From the NCBI RefSeq assembly GCF_003515945.1, contig NZ_QWLM01000012.1:47777-111776 (forward strand): a DNA stretch of 64,000 nt, read 5' to 3'. Source of the DNA: Dermacoccus abyssi (GTDB lineage Bacteria; Actinomycetota; Actinomycetes; Actinomycetales; Dermatophilaceae). Positions 1 through 8,798 of the stretch are shown here, piece by piece. A program made the position numbers and the translations under genes. The stretch's first letter is position 1. Every line of letters starts with the position of its first letter. The notes beneath the pieces were generated by a model. That model did no database searches and was not told where the DNA came from. It saw only the letters and a list, made by a program, of their open reading frames with translations.

Positions 1-474
<474 letters not shown>

Positions 475-1254
475 TCAGGCGGCGCCTTCCTGAACCCAGA
501 TGTCAACGTCGGGATCGCTCGCCCGGAAGCAGTTGACGAGCCCACCCCGGCGCGAGCAGGTGAGGTCGATGTACCCGTCGGAACCGGCGACGTTCTCCTT
601 GCGATAGGCGCTGTAGACCTTCAACGGGAAGGAGGAGGTGTCAGGCGTTCGCGCCACCTGGCTCAACGCTGCGTCACGCACGGTGACGAGGAAGGGGCAA
701 CTCGAATAGTGCCCCTGCCCCTGGCGCACCTGAACGGCGGTGTTGGTCTGCTGACTCGTGCGGTCGCCACACAGGTTCCACGTCGAGGCCGGGAACGGCG
801 TCAGACCCGTGCGCGTGAGAGTCGGGGTGCTGGTCGAAGCCTCGGCCACGGAGCTTCGGCTCTCACTCTGCGCTGGGGACGACGGCGCAGGCGCCGCGGT
901 TCGGGAGTCGCCACCGGTCTCGCTCGTCGTCGACGACGGCGCCGAGGACGAACTGCTCGAGGAACTCGAGGAGGAGGAACTCGAGGAGGAGGAACTCGAC
1001 GTCGACCGCGCGTCGCTCGAGGTAGCGGGGTCGGAGGGCGGCGGGGATGCGTCCTTCTGTCCGCGCGTCAGGGCGAGCGCCCCCAGTGCCAGCGCGAGGA
1101 CGAGCACGGATGTGAGCGCGACGGCAATGACAAGGCCACGTGAGGGCGATCGCCGCTCCGGCGTCTCGGCCTCTGGCTCGTTCCAGAACGCCGGGGTCTT
1201 CGGTTCCGTGTCGTGCTCGGGGCCCGACGCGCGCGTCTCCTCGTCGTGGGTCAT
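475..1254 (-). CDS. Single-pass membrane protein with poly-Ser linker and Cys-containing outer domain (paralogue C)
   Basis: No established function recognised. The 259-residue protein has a charged cytoplasmic N-terminus of about 40 residues, one membrane span (roughly residues 42-62, GLVIAVALTSVLVLALALGA), a linker with an uninterrupted run of about 20 serines, and a C-terminal domain with four cysteines (LCGD, SSCPF, LTCSRR, NCF) and a late Trp (IWV). The cysteine spacing and the ending resemble the two upstream paralogues, so the three arose by tandem duplication; this copy is the most diverged. The start overlaps the upstream stop as ATGA, so it is probably translationally coupled. The serine run is encoded by repeated TCG/TCC codons, which makes it a potential slippage tract. 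Confidence 0.75.
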   Translation of the reverse strand: MTHDEETRASGPEHDTEPKTPAFWNEPEAETPERRSPSRGLVIAVALTSVLVLALALGALALTRGQKDASPPPSDPATSSDARSTSSSSSSSSSSSSSSSSSSSAPSSTTSETGGDSRTAAPAPSSPAQSESRSSVAEASTSTPTLTRTGLTPFPASTWNLCGDRTSQQTNTAVQVRQGQGHYSSCPFLVTVRDAALSQVARTPDTSSFPLKVYSAYRKENVAGSDGYIDLTCSRRGGLVNCFRASDPDVDIWVQEGAA

Positions 1255-1847
1255 GGCCCGACCGAGTCCTTCACCCACGCCCTCACAGCAGTGCCACCCG
1301 TGCAGAGGCTGAGGTGATCGGAGCGTTCACAGGTGAGCGGCACGTACGCGCGCTTCGAGACGCTGTAGGGGTTGATCGTGAACGAGGTAGCGCCCGAATC
1401 CTGGGCGAGGTGCGCCAGCACGTTGCTCCGGATCTCCACGACGTAAGCGCAGCTCGTGTTCGACTCGCGTGCAATGCGGATGTCGGGAACGGTGATGGGG
1501 TCGCCCTGGCCGCACGTCGTCACGCTGTCGTCGGGGAAGGTGGCCTCGGCAGCGCTCGGCTCGCTGGGCGTGGAGGACGGTGCCGAGGCAACGGTCGAGG
1601 ACTGGGTGCTCGCCGGCGTCTCGTCGCCCCCGGACATGAAGAAGGTGACGACGGCGAAGCCGACGATCGCGGCAGCGACGAGCAACACCGGTACGAGCCA
1701 CTGCTTCGGCCCGCGAGGGGGTTCTCCGTCGTACTGCTGCGACGCGCCCCCGCTGTCGGCCATCGTCCGGTCGGCCGTGACCCACGACGTCGGTGCTTCG
1801 TGTGGCTCCGGCGACTGCGGGTAGCCCCGCGTCTCGTCCTCGTACAT
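1251..1847 (-). CDS. Single-pass membrane protein with Ser/Thr linker and Cys-containing outer domain (paralogue B)
   Basis: Unknown function, 198 residues. There is an N-terminal cytoplasmic segment, a membrane span near residues 52-72 (WLVPVLLVAAAIVGFAVVTF), a short Ser/Thr/Ala linker, then a domain with four cysteines (TCGQ, TSCAY, LTCER, LCTGG) and the ending VRAWVKDSVG. The last 90 residues align closely with paralogue A: SxCxYVxxI/V, NPYS/SPYS, C-7-C, CTGG, WV.DSVG. GAGGGGAAG provides a ribosome site ahead of the ATG. The four cysteines probably form two disulfides outside the cell. From memory the C...C.Y/F...TC...CTGG pattern resembles C-terminal domains of secreted or kinase-linked actinobacterial proteins. 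That resemblance is unverified. Confidence 0.78.
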   Translation of the reverse strand: MYEDETRGYPQSPEPHEAPTSWVTADRTMADSGGASQQYDGEPPRGPKQWLVPVLLVAAAIVGFAVVTFFMSGGDETPASTQSSTVASAPSSTPSEPSAAEATFPDDSVTTCGQGDPITVPDIRIARESNTSCAYVVEIRSNVLAHLAQDSGATSFTINPYSVSKRAYVPLTCERSDHLSLCTGGTAVRAWVKDSVGP

Positions 1848-1909
1848 GGTGATCGTCTTCCCCTCTCCGCCGTCAGTCTAGGTGGAGGAGGGACGCCGGT
1901 TGCCACAGT

Positions 1910-2593
1910 TCAGCCGACGCTGTCGCTCACCCAGAGACGAACGTTGGAACCACCGGTGCATTCGGAGAGGTGGTCGGCGCGGGTGCAGTGCAACGTCACG
2001 ACCTTGCGCAACGAGGAGCTGTACGGACTGACCGTGTAGGTCGTGGCACCCGGATTCTCCGCGAGGTGCGCGTTGACCTTGGTCACGACGTCGGCGACGT
2101 AGGAGCAGGTGGAGTTCGTGCCGCGGGCGAGACGAACGCTGGACGTGGGTACGGCCTCGCCCGAGCCACACGTCGCCACGGTACCGGCAGGAAAGGATGC
2201 CTTGGTCGCCGCGGAGGACGAGGGCGTCGTCGACGAGGACGCCGGCGCCTCGGACGTCGATGGAGCGGCTGTCCTGGTCTGCGGCTGCGTCCTGGACGAC
2301 GGTGTGTCGGAGGGAGCCGTGGCCGCCGACGGCTGAGCGACGGGTGGCCGGCTGCCCGATCCCCGGGTGATGAACCACGCCGTGGCGAACGCGAGGCTGG
2401 CGAGCACGATGACGAGCGCCGGCGCCAACCAGTCGGGTCGGCGTGAGGTGCGGTAGGGCACCGGTTCGCTGGCCTCACCCCACAGGTCGGCCACACCGGG
2501 CTCGGTTTCGGCACCCGGGTCGGAGCCACTGCCGCGTGACGGGGGTCGCTCGACGCCCCGATTCCACTCGTCGAAACCGTTCGGCTCGTTCAT
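1910..2593 (-). CDS. Single-pass membrane protein with Ser/Thr linker and Cys-containing outer domain (paralogue A)
   Basis: Unknown function, 227 residues. It is the first of three tandem paralogues. It has an acidic/proline-rich cytoplasmic part, a membrane span near residues 54-74 (LAPALVIVLASLAFATAWFI), a Ser/Thr-rich linker of about 60 residues, and a four-cysteine C-terminal domain (TCGSG, STCSY, LHCTR, ECTGG) ending VRLWVSDSVG. GAGAGGTGACGA precedes the ATG. A near-consensus parS site lies 26 bases upstream of the start. The group sits inside the normally compact recF-DUF721-gyrB block and could be co-transcribed with it. Confidence 0.78.
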   Translation of the reverse strand: MNEPNGFDEWNRGVERPPSRGSGSDPGAETEPGVADLWGEASEPVPYRTSRRPDWLAPALVIVLASLAFATAWFITRGSGSRPPVAQPSAATAPSDTPSSRTQPQTRTAAPSTSEAPASSSTTPSSSAATKASFPAGTVATCGSGEAVPTSSVRLARGTNSTCSYVADVVTKVNAHLAENPGATTYTVSPYSSSLRKVVTLHCTRADHLSECTGGSNVRLWVSDSVG

Positions 2594-2618
2594 TCGTCAC
2601 CTCTCGTTCCGTCCTCAT

Positions 2619-2632
2619 GTTCCACGTGAAAC
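2619..2632. other. parS-like ParB site (GTTCCACGTGAAAC)
   Basis: One mismatch to the GTTTCACGTGAAAC core. It is intergenic, just upstream of paralogue A, and is the leftmost of twelve sites in the window. Confidence 0.75.
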
Positions 2633-2707
2633 GTGAGGTGAAGCGATCGCGCCCCCTATGGCGCCGGACATACCACGCTAGCGGTGGACTGCGTTGTGTC
2701 GGAAATG

Positions 2708-3325
2708 TCAGCCGTAGGTGTCCCGCGGACCACGCCCGGCGACACGTCGGGGACCTCGCACCCAACTGGGGGCAGAGGGACCGACGATCTTGAGCTCCGC
2801 CACCACGCCGTCACCGACGCCCTGCTCGATCGACCGGATGATCGTCGACGCAAGCAAGGTCAGCTGGGTCGCCCACGCCGTCGACTCCGCCCGTACCGTG
2901 AGAATTCCGTTCTCGAAGCTGACGGGAGAGGCGTGGTCCGCGACACCCGGTCCGACGAGATCGGCCCACCGTGACATCACGGTGCCCGCGGCGACATCGA
3001 CATTCCATCCGCGGTCCTCGAGCAGTCGCTTCATGTTGTTGCCGAGCAGCAGCGGGTCGCGACCGTTGCGTCCGCCTCGTCCTTTGCGCGCGTCGTGTGT
3101 GTCCGTGGCGCGTGGGCTTCGACGCATGGGTCGAGACCCCGGACGGAACCCGCGTTCGGCGGCACCCCGTTGAGCGCGAGCCAACGCCGCTCGGGCTGCC
3201 GTCAGGGGGTCGTCCTCGACAGCAGACGTCGCGGGTGCCTCCACCGAACTCTCGTCGAGTGCCGCGTGCGTCGTCCGGGCGTCCGTGGACTCGTCCCCGC
3301 GGCTGTCGCCGTCGCCGGCAGTCAT
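2708..3325 (-). CDS. DUF721 (DciA-like) protein
   Basis: About 205 residues. The conserved half is [19 protein letters not shown] followed by a [18 protein letters not shown] segment and [21 protein letters not shown], typical of DUF721 proteins encoded directly after recF in Actinobacteria. DUF721 proteins belong to the DciA group, whose studied members help load the replicative helicase; a role in DNA replication here is inferred. The N-terminal 80 residues are low-complexity and the start is uncertain: ATG at 3325 is chosen, with 3343 possible. The gene overlaps the still-open recF frame by about 500 bases (see the recF entry). Confidence 0.8.
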   Translation of the reverse strand: MTAGDGDSRGDESTDARTTHAALDESSVEAPATSAVEDDPLTAARAALARAQRGAAERGFRPGSRPMRRSPRATDTHDARKGRGGRNGRDPLLLGNNMKRLLEDRGWNVDVAAGTVMSRWADLVGPGVADHASPVSFENGILTVRAESTAWATQLTLLASTIIRSIEQGVGDGVVAELKIVGPSAPSWVRGPRRVAGRGPRDTYG

Positions 3326-4595
3326 GATCGGCACCGCCGTCATCGGACGTTGCGTCGGCCGGCGACCCCGAGGTGGTGCCGGATTCGGTGAGCGGGGCAG
3401 CATCCGCCTCCTCGGCGGAGACCGACCCCTTCGTCACGTAGTACGTGCGCCCGCTGAGTGCGTCGGGGACGTCCTCGGCCACCGCGGCGGTGATGAGCAC
3501 CTGCTCGGCGTCGGCCACCATGGCGGCCAGGCGCTCGCGTCGTCCCGCGTCGAGCTCGGCGAAGACGTCGTCGAGCACGAGAACCGGGTCGGTCTTGAGG
3601 TCGTTGCGCAGGAGGTGGAAGGCCGCAAGACGCAGGGCGAGGGCGAACGACCACGACTCACCGTGGCTGGCGTAGCCCTTCGCGGGCAGCTCACCGAGTG
3701 TCAGCGTGACGTCGTCGCGGTGCGGCCCGACGAGGGTCACGCCCCGGTCGATCTCGCGCTGACGCATCTCCTCGAACGCTTGGTGGAAGGCCTTCTCCAG
3801 TTCCTCGCGCTCGGGCACCTCACCGTCGGCGATCCGATGAGCGACGGCCTCCGGCAGCGACGAGACGTACGTGAGCCGAGCCTCCGAGCGGCCCGCGCTC
3901 ACCTCGTCGTACGACGACGCCACGTGCGGTGCCAGATCGCGCAGCAGACGCAGGCGCGCATAGACGAGAGAGGCGCCCACTGCGGCAAGGTGGGTGTTCC
4001 ACTCGACGAGGGTGTCGAGAGTCGTTTCACGTGAAACGGCCTCTTCGGGGGTCAGCGTGCCGCCCCGGCTTCCCTTTCGCAGGACGGGCTGCGCCGAACG
4101 GAGGAGGGCGTTGCGCTGCTTGAGTATCTTGTCGTAGTCGGAGCGTGCGCCAGCCCACCGAGGCTGGCGAGCCACGAGCAACTCGTCCAGGAAGCGGCGA
4201 CGTTCTCCGGGGTCGCCCTTGACGAGAGCCAGATCTTCCGGCGCAAAGAGCACGGTACGCAGCGTGCCGAGGATGTCACGGGGGCGCGTGGCAGCCGATC
4301 GCCCTACGCGTGCCCGGTTCGCTCGGCCGGGCACGATTTCCAGTTCGAGCACTGTTTCACGGGAATCACGGACGACGGCCGCACGGACGAAGGCGCGTTC
4401 CGCACCGAACCGGACGAGGGGAGCGTCGTTCGAGACACGGTGCGACCCCAGGGACGCGAGGTAGCCGGCGGCTTCGACGAGATTCGTCTTGCCCTGGCCG
4501 TTGAGTCCCACGAATGTGGTGACTCCTTCGGTGAGATCGACTTCCGCCTCGCTGTAGGAGCGGAAGTCACGCAGCGACAGGTGACGCAGCCTCAC
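2811..4595 (-). CDS. recF: DNA replication/repair protein RecF (frame open far beyond its homology)
   Basis: An SMC-like ATPase of the RecFOR gap-repair pathway. Walker A is [10 protein letters not shown] (residues 30-39), the signature region is [17 protein letters not shown] (315-330), and Walker B is [12 protein letters not shown] (338-349). The start is GTG, after gnd on the same strand. RecF homology ends near residue 395, about position 3410, which is a normal family length. No stop follows in that frame until 2811, so the frame runs 594 codons, with the last 170 or so antiphase to the DUF721 gene and compositionally unlike protein (Arg-rich). Either the true stop was lost, there is a small indel near 3330-3410, or the long overlap is real. 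A perfect parS site encodes residues VSRET at about 187-191. Confidence 0.88.
   Translation of the reverse strand: MRLRHLSLRDFRSYSEAEVDLTEGVTTFVGLNGQGKTNLVEAAGYLASLGSHRVSNDAPLVRFGAERAFVRAAVVRDSRETVLELEIVPGRANRARVGRSAATRPRDILGTLRTVLFAPEDLALVKGDPGERRRFLDELLVARQPRWAGARSDYDKILKQRNALLRSAQPVLRKGSRGGTLTPEEAVSRETTLDTLVEWNTHLAAVGASLVYARLRLLRDLAPHVASSYDEVSAGRSEARLTYVSSLPEAVAHRIADGEVPEREELEKAFHQAFEEMRQREIDRGVTLVGPHRDDVTLTLGELPAKGYASHGESWSFALALRLAAFHLLRNDLKTDPVLVLDDVFAELDAGRRERLAAMVADAEQVLITAAVAEDVPDALSGRTYYVTKGSVSAEEADAAPLTESGTTSGSPADATSDDGGADHDCRRRRQPRGRVHGRPDDARGTRREFGGGTRDVCCRGRPPDGSPSGVGSRSTGCRRTRVPSGVSTHASKPTRHGHTRRAQRTRRTQRSRPAAARQQHEATARGPRMECRCRRGHRDVTVGRSRRTGCRGPRLSRQLRERNSHGTGGVDGVGDPADLACVDDHPVDRAGRR
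4024..4037. other. parS site (exact GTTTCACGTGAAAC)
   Basis: A perfect 14-bp palindromic core inside recF, read in frame as Val-Ser-Arg-Glu-Thr. A degenerate relative (GTTTCACGGGAATC, two mismatches) lies at 4354-4367 in the same gene. Confidence 0.9.
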
Positions 4596-4631
4596 GTCGA
4601 ACTCGTGTGCCTGGGGTCGAAAGAGGAAGAC

Positions 4632-5624
4632 TCAGTGCTCGCTCTTGGCGGCACCCGGACGCGACGCGCCGTCGTCCTGCTTGGGCTGGGCCGCGGGCGA
4701 GACCTCGGCCTGGCCCTCCTTGGTGACGTGGTAGGGCTCCTGGCCGAACTGCATGACCTCGTGACCGCCGAACTGTCCGCGCAGCGCGGCGACGGCCTGC
4801 ATCTGCGGGCTGTTCTCCTGGCGCGACGTGAAGCGGGAGAAGAGAGCGGCGGCGAGCACCGGCATCGGCACGGCGTTCGCGATGGCCTCCTCGAGCGTCC
4901 ACCGACCCTCACCGGAATCGGTCGAGTACTCGGAGATTCCCTCGAGGTGCGGCGTCTCCTCGAGCGCCTTGACCATGAGATCGAGCAGCCAGGACCGCAC
5001 GACCGTGCCGCGCGTCCAGGCCTTGAAGCAACCGTGGACGTCGGTGACGATGTCCTTCGCCTCGAGCAGTTCCCAGCCCTCGGCGTACGCGTGCATGAGG
5101 CCGTACTCGATGCCGTTGTGAACCATCTTGGCGTAGTGACCGGCGCCCACCTTGCCCGCGTGGACGAAGCCCTCTTCGCGAGGTCCTTCGGGGCGCAGCG
5201 CGTCGAAGACGGGCATCATGCGCTCGACGTCCTCCTCGGCGCCACCACACATGAGGCCGTAGCCGTTCTCCTTGCCCCACACGCCACCGGACACGCCGCA
5301 GTCCATGAAGTGCACGCCGGTCTCGGCGAACTGCTCCGCGTGCCCCAGGTCATCGGACCACTTGCTGTTGCCGCCGTCGATGACGAGGTCACCCTCGGCG
5401 AGCAGGCCCTGCAGCTCGGACATGACCGAGTCCGTGATCTTGCCGGCCGGCACCATGACCCAGATGTTGCGGGGAGCCTCGAGCTTCTCGACGAGTTCCG
5501 CGAGATCGGCGACGTCGCTGATCTCGCGGTTGGTGTCGAAACCGATGACGTCGATGCCGGCGGCCTTCATGCGGTCACGCATGTTGCCGCCCATCTTGCC
5601 GAGGCCGATGAGTCCGAGCTGCAT
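4632..5624 (-). CDS. gnd: 6-phosphogluconate dehydrogenase, decarboxylating (short type)
   Basis: Oxidative decarboxylation of 6-phosphogluconate to ribulose 5-phosphate in the pentose phosphate pathway, cytosolic. The Rossmann start is GLIGLGKMGGNM (residues 4-15). Substrate and catalytic signatures follow: DGGNSKW, MDCGVSGGVWG and KMVHNGIEYG. At 330 residues it is the short, often NAD-linked class rather than the 470-residue form. The ATG is chosen because AAGGAG lies nine bases upstream; a GTG 13 codons earlier lacks this support. A tail of about 35 residues (rich in Q, A, K) has no recognised role. Its place between dnaN and recF is common in Micrococcales and does not imply a replication function. 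Confidence 0.93.
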   Translation of the reverse strand: MQLGLIGLGKMGGNMRDRMKAAGIDVIGFDTNREISDVADLAELVEKLEAPRNIWVMVPAGKITDSVMSELQGLLAEGDLVIDGGNSKWSDDLGHAEQFAETGVHFMDCGVSGGVWGKENGYGLMCGGAEEDVERMMPVFDALRPEGPREEGFVHAGKVGAGHYAKMVHNGIEYGLMHAYAEGWELLEAKDIVTDVHGCFKAWTRGTVVRSWLLDLMVKALEETPHLEGISEYSTDSGEGRWTLEEAIANAVPMPVLAAALFSRFTSRQENSPQMQAVAALRGQFGGHEVMQFGQEPYHVTKEGQAEVSPAAQPKQDDGASRPGAAKSEH

Positions 5625-5747
5625 GGTCTTTAGCTCCTTGCTGAGGAAGTCTGGTTGCCGCACCCGAAGGCGCGGCGTTCGGTGCTCACGCTACGCCGCC
5701 GTCGCGGGAACGACCACATGCCGTCCGACACCGCCGGACGAGGCGGG

Positions 5748-6878
5748 TCAGTTGGCGAAGCGCACCGGCATGATGAGGTAGCGGTAGCTGTCGTCGGCCT
5801 CGCCGTCGAGCTCGTCCTGACCGGACAGCACGGCCGGACGCGTGGGCTGGGTGAAGCCCAGGCGCACGTACTTCGTGCCGACGACCCCGAGGCCGTCGAG
5901 GAGGAACTGGGGGCTGAAGGCGATCTCGAGTTCCGGCCCTTCGATGCGGGCTTCGAAGGTCTCCGAGGCCTGGGCGTCCTCGCCGGTACCGGCCTCGATG
6001 CGGACGGCGTCGTCACCGAAGCGCAGACGCACGGGCATGTTGCGCTCGGCGACGAGCGAGACACGCTTGGCGGCCTCGACGAGCATCGCCGTCTCGACGA
6101 CCGCCGTCGTGTCGACGCTCGTGGGGAACAGGCTCGTCACCTTGGGGTAGTCGCCGTCGAGCAGGCGCGTCGTCATGCGGCGCTGGCCGGCCTCGAAACC
6201 GGCGAGGCCGGAGCCGGTCGACGCGCCGCTGAGCGACAGCGAGACGCTGCCCGCCGCACCGAGCGCCTTGGCCAGGGAGTCGAGCGTGCGAGCCGGGACG
6301 AGGGCCGCGTACTCCGCGTTCTCGTCACCGCCGTTCCACAGCACCTCACGCATGGCGAGGCGGTAGCGGTCGGTGGCCAGCAGGGTGAGCTTGTTTCCCT
6401 GAACCTCGATGCGAACACCCGTGAGGATCGGCAGGGTGTCGCCGCGGTCCGCGGCCACGCTCACCTGCGCGACGGCCTGGGTGAAGACGTCACCGCCGAT
6501 GACGCCGGTGGGCTCGGGGTTCTCCGGCAGCGTCGGGTACTCGCCCGTCGGCATGCTCTGGAGGCTGAACTTGGCCGAACCGCAGGTGACCTGGACCTTG
6601 GAGCCCTCGCTCACGAGCTCGATCGGCTTGTGCGGCAGGCTCTTGCTGATGTCGGCGAGCAGGCGGCCGAGCACGAGCACGGTGCCGGGCTCCTCGACGT
6701 CGGCGTCGACGGTGACCTTGGCCGAGACCTCGTAGTCGAACGCGGAGAGCGTCAGGCCGTCCTCGGTGGCTTCGAGCAGGACACCCGCGAGCACCGGAAC
6801 CGGCGGGCGCTGCGAGAGACCTCGAACGGCCCACGCCACAGCTTCGGCCAACACATCACGTTCAACCCGGAGCTTCAC
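5748..6878 (-). CDS. dnaN: DNA polymerase III sliding clamp, beta subunit
   Basis: The ring-shaped processivity clamp that tethers polymerase III and binds many partners. The 376-residue length is standard for the three-domain clamp. Recognisable segments are VERDVLAEAVAWAVRGL, PVLAGVLLEA, ATDRYRLAMRE, DGDYPKV and the conserved C-terminal YRYLIMPVR (clamp cleft). The start is taken as the GTG beginning VKLRVERDVL, matching the family start; in-frame GTG codons six and two codons upstream are alternatives. The DnaA-box region lies directly upstream, as expected for the oriC-dnaN junction. Confidence 0.95.
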   Translation of the reverse strand: MKLRVERDVLAEAVAWAVRGLSQRPPVPVLAGVLLEATEDGLTLSAFDYEVSAKVTVDADVEEPGTVLVLGRLLADISKSLPHKPIELVSEGSKVQVTCGSAKFSLQSMPTGEYPTLPENPEPTGVIGGDVFTQAVAQVSVAADRGDTLPILTGVRIEVQGNKLTLLATDRYRLAMREVLWNGGDENAEYAALVPARTLDSLAKALGAAGSVSLSLSGASTGSGLAGFEAGQRRMTTRLLDGDYPKVTSLFPTSVDTTAVVETAMLVEAAKRVSLVAERNMPVRLRFGDDAVRIEAGTGEDAQASETFEARIEGPELEIAFSPQFLLDGLGVVGTKYVRLGFTQPTRPAVLSGQDELDGEADDSYRYLIMPVRFAN

Positions 6879-6896
6879 GTCCACCGTCCTCGTCAC

Positions 6897-7489
6897 TTCG
6901 TGGTTCGCCTACGTCGTGGGGAAGCGAGCGCAGGAGCACAGGTATTCGCGGTGAGCTTAACGCAGGTGGAGCTGACGCCCCAAGCGTCGAGGAGCTGTCC
7001 GAGGCGGTCGCCGCAGTTGGCTTGGGTGTGGATTCGTGGGGCGCTTGATCGCGATGGAGAAAGAGTTGGTCGTCGTCATAGGGGGTGTGGATTCTGGGGA
7101 CAACCACATCTGTGCCGGAGATCCCGCGGTTTCCGGTTGTGGGCAGCGTGGGGATGGTGGTTGGGGACGACACAGTGGGGGTGTGGACGGATTTTTCGCG
7201 TCCACAGACGCCGACGGCGCTCAAGGGGTGTTATCCCCTGATTTCGACCGTTGTCCACGGAGTTATCCCCAGATTCTGTGGAAAAGCGTGTGACGAAGGA
7301 GTCCTGTTCATGTGGGGCAGGTGAATCACAGTGGTGTTGTCCACAAATCCACAGGGATGTCCCCAGGCGGAGTTTCGCGGAATGTCGGGGCTGCCCCGGC
7401 TGTGATGGGACGTCCGAGCGGTCGTTGCACACAGCGTCCCCAGGGTTGTCCCCAGAACCTGTGGACAACCCCGAGTATCGGCCTCACGC
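6897..7489. other. Chromosomal replication origin oriC (DnaA-box cluster)
   Basis: A gene-free segment of about 590 bases upstream of dnaN with many DnaA-box-like 9-mers of the actinobacterial type. TGTGGACAA is at 7460-7468 and its complement TTGTCCACA at 7337-7345. Others are TTGTCCCCA at 7446-7454, TTATCCCCA at 7263-7271, TGTGGAAAA at 7277-7285, TTATCCCCT at 7231-7239, TTGTCCACG at 7251-7259 and TGGGGACAA at 7095-7103. Boxes occur in both orientations and are densest between 7.23 and 7.47 kb. Position beside dnaN plus box density make this the probable initiation site. A distinct A+T-rich unwinding element is not obvious. Confidence 0.85.
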
Positions 7490-8746
7490 TCAAGACCGAC
7501 GGGACGAGCCGGGGACAGTGCGTCGGACGCTCTGACGGAGCGCGTTGACGGGGCGGGTCGAGACGAGGTGCCACAGCCACATCGCGGCCCCGAGCATGAC
7601 GAGACCGAGCGCCGTGACCGCCATCGTCCAGGCGCTCTCGGCCGCGAAAGGAGCCACGAGACCTGCCACGAGAGCGCTTGTCACGAGGTTGACGAAGGTG
7701 CCTGCCGACGCCGCGCTTCCGCGGGCGTGGGGGAACTGGTCGAGCATGGCAATTTGCAGGGTGGGCAGGGACAGCCCGATCCCATAGGCGATGAGAGCGG
7801 GAGCCACGATGGCCCACGGCAGGACGTCGCCGACCGGCGTCACCGAGACAATGGCGCCCGCTGAGGCCGCGAGGAGGGCGAAGCCCAGGCCGTAGGTGAT
7901 CTGGCGGTCGCTCGTCACCCGTCCGGCGAGCCGTCCACTCGTCCAGGATCCGGTGATCATGCAAGCCACCATCGGGACGAAGAACACCCAGAAGTCTGAT
8001 TCGCCGAGACCGAGCAGTCCGATGAGGAACAACGGTGCGGCGGAGATGTAGAGGAACTGGCCCGCAAAGGAGAACGCGGCTGCGAAGGCCACGCGCATGA
8101 AGCGGCCGCTCCGCATTGCGGCGAGCAGCCCAGACACGAGTGAGCCCACGCGCAGCGGCGTCCGGTGCTCGGCGGGGAGGCTTTCCGGCAGAGAAAGAGC
8201 AACCGAGACGGCCATGATGATGCCGAAGGCGACGAGGAACCAGAAGATCGTGCGCCAGGAGCCCAGCTGGAGGAGGAGCCCGGACAGGACGGGCGCCACG
8301 GCCGGTGCGACACCGAAGATCATCGAGACCTGGCTCATGAGTCGCTGCGCTTCCGCTCCCTCGAAGAGGTCACGGATGACGGTTCGCGCGATGATCTGCC
8401 CTGCACCGGCCGCGAACCCTTGGAACATGCGGAAGACGAGCAGCATCGTCAGGGAGATCGACAGGGCGCACCCGATGGAAGCGACGACGTAGACGCCGAT
8501 GCCGATGAGCATGACGGGACGCCTGCCCACGGCGTCGGAGATGGGGCCGTGGAGCAGGCTCATCAGAGCGAAGGCGAGGAGGTAGACGCTGACGACCAAC
8601 TGCATCGCGGCTGGTTCCACGTGAAACTCCGCACCCATTTCGCCGAAGGCGGGCAGCGGCGCATCGACGTTGAACGGGCCGAACATCGACAGGCCGGCCA
8701 GGATGAGGGTCAGCAGGACGCCGGCGCGTCGTGGGGCGGAAGTCAC
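7490..8746 (-). CDS. MFS efflux transporter, Bcr/CflA type
   Basis: A 418-residue, 12-span major facilitator protein, probably a proton-driven drug exporter. The loop 2-3 motif GPISDAVGRRPVML fits MFS motif A and RTVIRDL fits the Bcr/CflA family. Spans such as AAMQLVVSVYLLAFALMSLL are clear. The start is GTG with no strong ribosome site. The gene lies between dnaA and the DnaA-box cluster, where most bacteria have only oriC, so it is probably a lineage-specific insertion. A near-consensus parS site is read in frame as FHVEP at about residues 41-45. Confidence 0.88.
   Translation of the reverse strand: MTSAPRRAGVLLTLILAGLSMFGPFNVDAPLPAFGEMGAEFHVEPAAMQLVVSVYLLAFALMSLLHGPISDAVGRRPVMLIGIGVYVVASIGCALSISLTMLLVFRMFQGFAAGAGQIIARTVIRDLFEGAEAQRLMSQVSMIFGVAPAVAPVLSGLLLQLGSWRTIFWFLVAFGIIMAVSVALSLPESLPAEHRTPLRVGSLVSGLLAAMRSGRFMRVAFAAAFSFAGQFLYISAAPLFLIGLLGLGESDFWVFFVPMVACMITGSWTSGRLAGRVTSDRQITYGLGFALLAASAGAIVSVTPVGDVLPWAIVAPALIAYGIGLSLPTLQIAMLDQFPHARGSAASAGTFVNLVTSALVAGLVAPFAAESAWTMAVTALGLVMLGAAMWLWHLVSTRPVNALRQSVRRTVPGSSRRS
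8614..8627. other. parS-like ParB site (GTTCCACGTGAAAC)
   Basis: One mismatch to the core, inside the MFS gene, read there as Phe-His-Val-Glu-Pro. Confidence 0.75.
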
Positions 8747-8763
8747 CGGCCGAGCCTACGAGG

Positions 8764-8793
8764 GAGGGTGTGTTTCACGTGAAACACACCCTC
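8764..8793. repeat. 30-bp perfect palindrome centred on an exact parS site, 3' of dnaA
   Basis: Arms of 15 bases are exactly complementary around the CAC/GTG centre. The exact 14-bp parS core is at 8772-8785. The element fills most of the 50-base gap between the dnaA stop and the MFS start, so besides ParB binding it could fold in RNA as a dnaA terminator or attenuator, though no T-run follows. It is the only perfect site here with such extended symmetry. Confidence 0.85.
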
Positions 8794-8798
8794 GTGGA

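Noticed and set aside
4354..4367. GTTTCACGGGAATC in recF as another parS site
   Set aside because: Two mismatches breaking the palindrome; kept only as a note in the exact-site entry.
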